Notes under the pieces: generated by a model
Databases searched by the model: none
Told to the model about the DNA's origin: nothing
Seen by the model: only the letters and a program-made list of their open reading frames with translations
Position numbers and translations under genes: made by a program
In this document: piece after piece, positions 14,683 to 17,027 of the stretch
How the letters are laid out: the number at the start of each line of letters is the position of its first letter
Position numbering within the stretch: the first letter of the stretch is position 1
Origin: Ruminococcus sp.
GTDB lineage: Bacteria > Bacillota_A > Clostridia > Oscillospirales > Acutalibacteraceae
Reading direction: 5' to 3'
Assembly: GCA_017481395.1 (NCBI GenBank)
Contig: JAFUPE010000016.1
Location: 1 to 17,027 of the forward strand
Length of the DNA stretch: 17,027 nucleotides

Positions 14683-15287
14683 GCAAAGCAAAAATTGCTT
14701 GCTTAGTGTCGGGCGGCGGCACAAACTTAGGCGCTTTAATTAAAGCTCAGCAGAAAGGCGTGCTTAAAAGCGGCGAAATCGCCCTTGTAATTTCAAGCAA
14801 AGCTGATGCCTACGCTCTAACAAGAGCCCAAAACGCAGGCATCAAAACTGCAGTTGCCGTAAAAAAAGACCTTGGCTCTCAAGAAGCTTTTGAGGCTGAA
14901 ATCAAAAGACTATTAAAGGAAAATAACATTGACCTTATTATCCTTGCAGGCTTTATGACCATCCTCAGTGCCGACTTCACCAAGGACTACCCCGACAGAA
15001 TTATTAACGTGCATCCTGCTCTTATCCCTTCATTCTGTGGCAAGGGTGCCTACGGACTTAAGGTGCATGAAATGGCACTTGAGTATGGCGTAAAGGTAAC
15101 AGGTGCGACGGTTCACTTTGTGAATGAAATCCCCGACGGCGGTAAAATTATTATGCAGAAAGCCGTAGCTGTTAAAGACGACGATACTCCCGAAACCTTA
15201 CAGAAACGCGTAATGCGTTTAGCCGAGTGGAAAATTCTTCCCCTTGCGGCTGAAAAGGTATCGGCTGAAATTATAAGCAAAAAGTGA
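14679..15287 (+). CDS. purN: Phosphoribosylglycinamide formyltransferase
   Basis: It transfers formyl from 10-formyltetrahydrofolate to GAR. The protein is 202 aa. Motifs include the phosphate loop [10 protein letters not shown] (11-20), catalytic N110 and H112 in [11 protein letters not shown], and D153 in the [10 protein letters not shown] stretch, equivalent to the N-H-D set of E. coli PurN. The ending [21 protein letters not shown] is also typical. The start overlaps the purM stop as ATGA, with AAGGTG upstream. It works in the third step, so purD (second step) must be encoded elsewhere or downstream of the window. Confidence 0.97.
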   Translation: MSKAKIACLVSGGGTNLGALIKAQQKGVLKSGEIALVISSKADAYALTRAQNAGIKTAVAVKKDLGSQEAFEAEIKRLLKENNIDLIILAGFMTILSADFTKDYPDRIINVHPALIPSFCGKGAYGLKVHEMALEYGVKVTGATVHFVNEIPDGGKIIMQKAVAVKDDDTPETLQKRVMRLAEWKILPLAAEKVSAEIISKK

Positions 15288-15296
15288 GGAATTATA

Positions 15297-16022
15297 ATGG
15301 ATATATATAAGATTAACAACATTGCAAAGCTTATCGAGGGTAACTCATATGTCGGCCGCGGTATCGTAATTGGTAAAACCGAGGACGGCACAAAGGCCCT
15401 TACTGCTTACTTTATTATGGGCAGAAGCAACAACAGCCGTAACAGAATTTTCGTAGAAAACGGCGATGAGGTTATTATTCACCCTTATGATGCTTCTAAG
15501 GTTGAAGACCCCAGCCTTATTATCTACTCCCCTATAAGAAAGTTTGAGAACAATCTTATTGTTACAAACGGCGACCAGACAGACACAGTTTACGATGGTC
15601 TTAAGGAGGGCAAGAGCTTTGCCGATGCACTCACTTCCCGTGAGTTTGAGCCTGATGCTCCTAACTTTACACCCCGAATCTCAGGTATGATGACTTTTGC
15701 AGATGATGACTTTACATATCAGATGAGCATTTTAAAAAGTGCCGATGCTGAGGGTACAGCTTGCAACAGATTTACATACAGCTACCCTGCTTTAAAGGGC
15801 CTCGGTCACTTTGTCCACACTTATGTATGCGACGGTGCACCTATTCCCACCTTCCAGGGTGAGCCTGAAAGAGTAGCTATCGGCAACGATATTGACGCAT
15901 TTACAAACGAGCTTTGGAATGCACTTGATGCTGACAACAAGATTTCTCTTTATGTTCGCACTATTGACCTTAAGACAGGCGAAACAGAAAACAGAATGAT
16001 AAATAAATTTGAGAAAGTTTAA
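15297..16022 (+). CDS. purO: IMP cyclohydrolase of the PurO-like family
   Basis: Probably closes the ring of FAICAR to give IMP, the last purine step. The 241-aa protein resembles the IMP cyclohydrolase-like family first known from archaeal PurO, not the MGS-like N-terminal domain of bifunctional PurH. The recognisable pattern is SYVGRGIVIG (17-26) followed by AYFIMGRSNNSRNRIF (37-52), whose cluster of R, S and N residues suggests a phosphate/nucleotide site. The downstream gene encodes only the formyltransferase part of PurH, so the cyclohydrolase activity is otherwise missing, which strongly supports the call. The ribosome site GAGGA overlaps the purN stop codon region, 6 nt before the ATG. 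It is longer than archaeal PurO (about 200 aa). Activity in this organism is inferred. Confidence 0.85.
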   Translation: MDIYKINNIAKLIEGNSYVGRGIVIGKTEDGTKALTAYFIMGRSNNSRNRIFVENGDEVIIHPYDASKVEDPSLIIYSPIRKFENNLIVTNGDQTDTVYDGLKEGKSFADALTSREFEPDAPNFTPRISGMMTFADDDFTYQMSILKSADAEGTACNRFTYSYPALKGLGHFVHTYVCDGAPIPTFQGEPERVAIGNDIDAFTNELWNALDADNKISLYVRTIDLKTGETENRMINKFEKV

Positions 16023-16034
16023 GGAGTGTTTGAA

Positions 16035-17027
16035 ATGAAAGAGTTTGAGCTTAAATACGGCTGTAATCCTAATCAGAAGCCCGCTAAGATTTTTATGGAA
16101 AACGGCAAGGACCTTCCTATTGAGATTCTCAGTGGCCGTCCCGGTTTTATTAACTTCCTTGATGCTTTCAACTCATGGCAGTTGGTTAAGGAAATCAAAG
16201 AGCAGTTAGGCGTTGAGGCTGCTACTTCCTTCAAGCACGTTTCTCCCACATCTGCAGCTATTGCAGTGCCTATGAGCAAGGAGCTTAAGCGTGCTACATT
16301 TACAGACGACATCGAGGGTCTTGACGATTCTCCCCTTGCAACTGCTTTTGCAAGAGCAAGAGGTACTGACAGAATGTGTTCTTTCGGCGACTGGATTGCA
16401 CTTTCTGACGTTTGCGACGTAACTACTGCTACACTTATCAAGCGTGAAGTTTCCGACGGTGTTATTGCTCCCGGCTTTACTCCCGAAGCTCTTGAGATTT
16501 TAAAGAGCAAGCGTAACGGCAACTACAACATTGTTCAGATTGACAAAGACTATGTTCCCGAGGTTCAGGAGAAAAAGCAGGTATTCGGCATTACTTTTGA
16601 ACAGGGCAGAAACAACTTTGAGATTAACAAAGAGCTTTTAAATAACCTTGTTACAAACAACAAGAATCTTCCAGATTCTGCTGTAAGAGACCTTATTATT
16701 TCTCTTATCACACTTAAGTACACACAGTCCAACTCCGTTTGCTTTGCAGTAGACGGTCAGGCTATCGGTGTTGGTGCAGGTCAGCAGTCAAGAATTCACT
16801 GCACACGTCTTGCAGGCGGCAAGGCTGACACATGGCAATTAAGACAGTGCGAGAAGGTTCTTAACCTTCCCTTTATTGAAACTCTCGGCAGATCCCAGAG
16901 AGATAACGTTATCGACGGCTATATTAACAAAAACGAAGAAAATGTATGTGCTGATGGCAACTGGCAGAAGTACTTTACCAGAAAGCCCGAGCCTCTTACT
17001 CAGGACGACATTGATGCACACCTTAAG
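16035..17027 (+). CDS. purH: AICAR formyltransferase, formyltransferase-only PurH (3' end outside the window)
   Basis: It transfers formyl from 10-formyltetrahydrofolate to AICAR, giving FAICAR. The reading frame is open from the ATG at 16035 to the window end (331 codons), with AAGGAG (16021-16026) upstream directly after the purO stop. The protein begins right at the AICAR formyltransferase domain: KYGCNPNQKPAK corresponds to the RYGENPHQ segment of bifunctional PurH, and K67/H68 in SFKHVSP match its catalytic Lys-His pair. SNSVCFAVDGQAIGVGAGQQSRIHCTRLA is the other strong signature. There is no N-terminal IMP cyclohydrolase domain and no truncated remnant of one, so this is a natural stand-alone form. 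I expect roughly 60 more residues beyond the edge. Confidence 0.92.
   Translation, partial: MKEFELKYGCNPNQKPAKIFMENGKDLPIEILSGRPGFINFLDAFNSWQLVKEIKEQLGVEAATSFKHVSPTSAAIAVPMSKELKRATFTDDIEGLDDSPLATAFARARGTDRMCSFGDWIALSDVCDVTTATLIKREVSDGVIAPGFTPEALEILKSKRNGNYNIVQIDKDYVPEVQEKKQVFGITFEQGRNNFEINKELLNNLVTNNKNLPDSAVRDLIISLITLKYTQSNSVCFAVDGQAIGVGAGQQSRIHCTRLAGGKADTWQLRQCEKVLNLPFIETLGRSQRDNVIDGYINKNEENVCADGNWQKYFTRKPEPLTQDDIDAHLK

Overview
The window looks like a chromosomal stretch from a low-to-moderate GC Firmicute of class Clostridia, possibly the Oscillospiraceae/Ruminococcaceae group. The signs are strong AGGAGG-type ribosome sites, near-consensus sigma-A promoters, a TrpR-family YerC protein ahead of a hisZ-hisG pair (short-form HisG), and a split purine endgame with a PurO-type IMP cyclohydrolase beside a formyltransferase-only PurH. 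The taxonomic placement is inference. No RNA genes, CRISPR arrays, insertion sequences or phage genes were seen.

Layout. (1) Positions 1-2810, plus strand: two single genes, each with its own promoter and intrinsic terminator. The first is an exported NlpC/P60 cell-wall hydrolase with two peptidoglycan-binding domains and a C-terminal membrane anchor. The second is a zinc-ribbon membrane protein of unknown function. (2) Positions 2787-11455, minus strand: a complete, tightly packed histidine operon, yerC-hisZ-hisG-hisD-hisC-hisB-hisH-hisA-hisF-hisIE-hisJ. Most junctions overlap or are separated by 16 nt or less. The exception is the 53-nt hisD-hisC gap, which holds a GC-rich palindrome resembling a dispersed repeat. 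(3) Positions 11388-11688: a 301-bp AT-rich divergent control region. It has one promoter for each operon and a 12-bp palindrome over the predicted his transcription start. (4) Positions 11689-17027, plus strand: a purine operon, purE-purF-purM-purN-purO-like-purH, cut by the window end inside purH.

How it works together. The his genes encode every step from PRPP and ATP to histidinol, plus HisD for the final two oxidations. HisH/HisF release AICAR. The last two genes of the divergent pur operon (PurH formyltransferase, then the PurO-type cyclohydrolase) convert AICAR to IMP, so the neighbouring operon recycles the his by-product. Control of his is most simply explained by the TrpR-like YerC protein binding the palindrome at its own promoter. 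The his leader is only about 34 nt, too short for a T-box or classic attenuator. No purine riboswitch or PurR-box-like CGAAC core is visible ahead of purE.

The window is mostly well-understood biosynthesis. The points most worth a second look are the YerC/palindrome pair, the split PurH/PurO arrangement, the palindrome inside the his operon, the TTGTAA sites at the hydrolase promoter, and the bidirectional terminator whose one arm is hisJ coding sequence.
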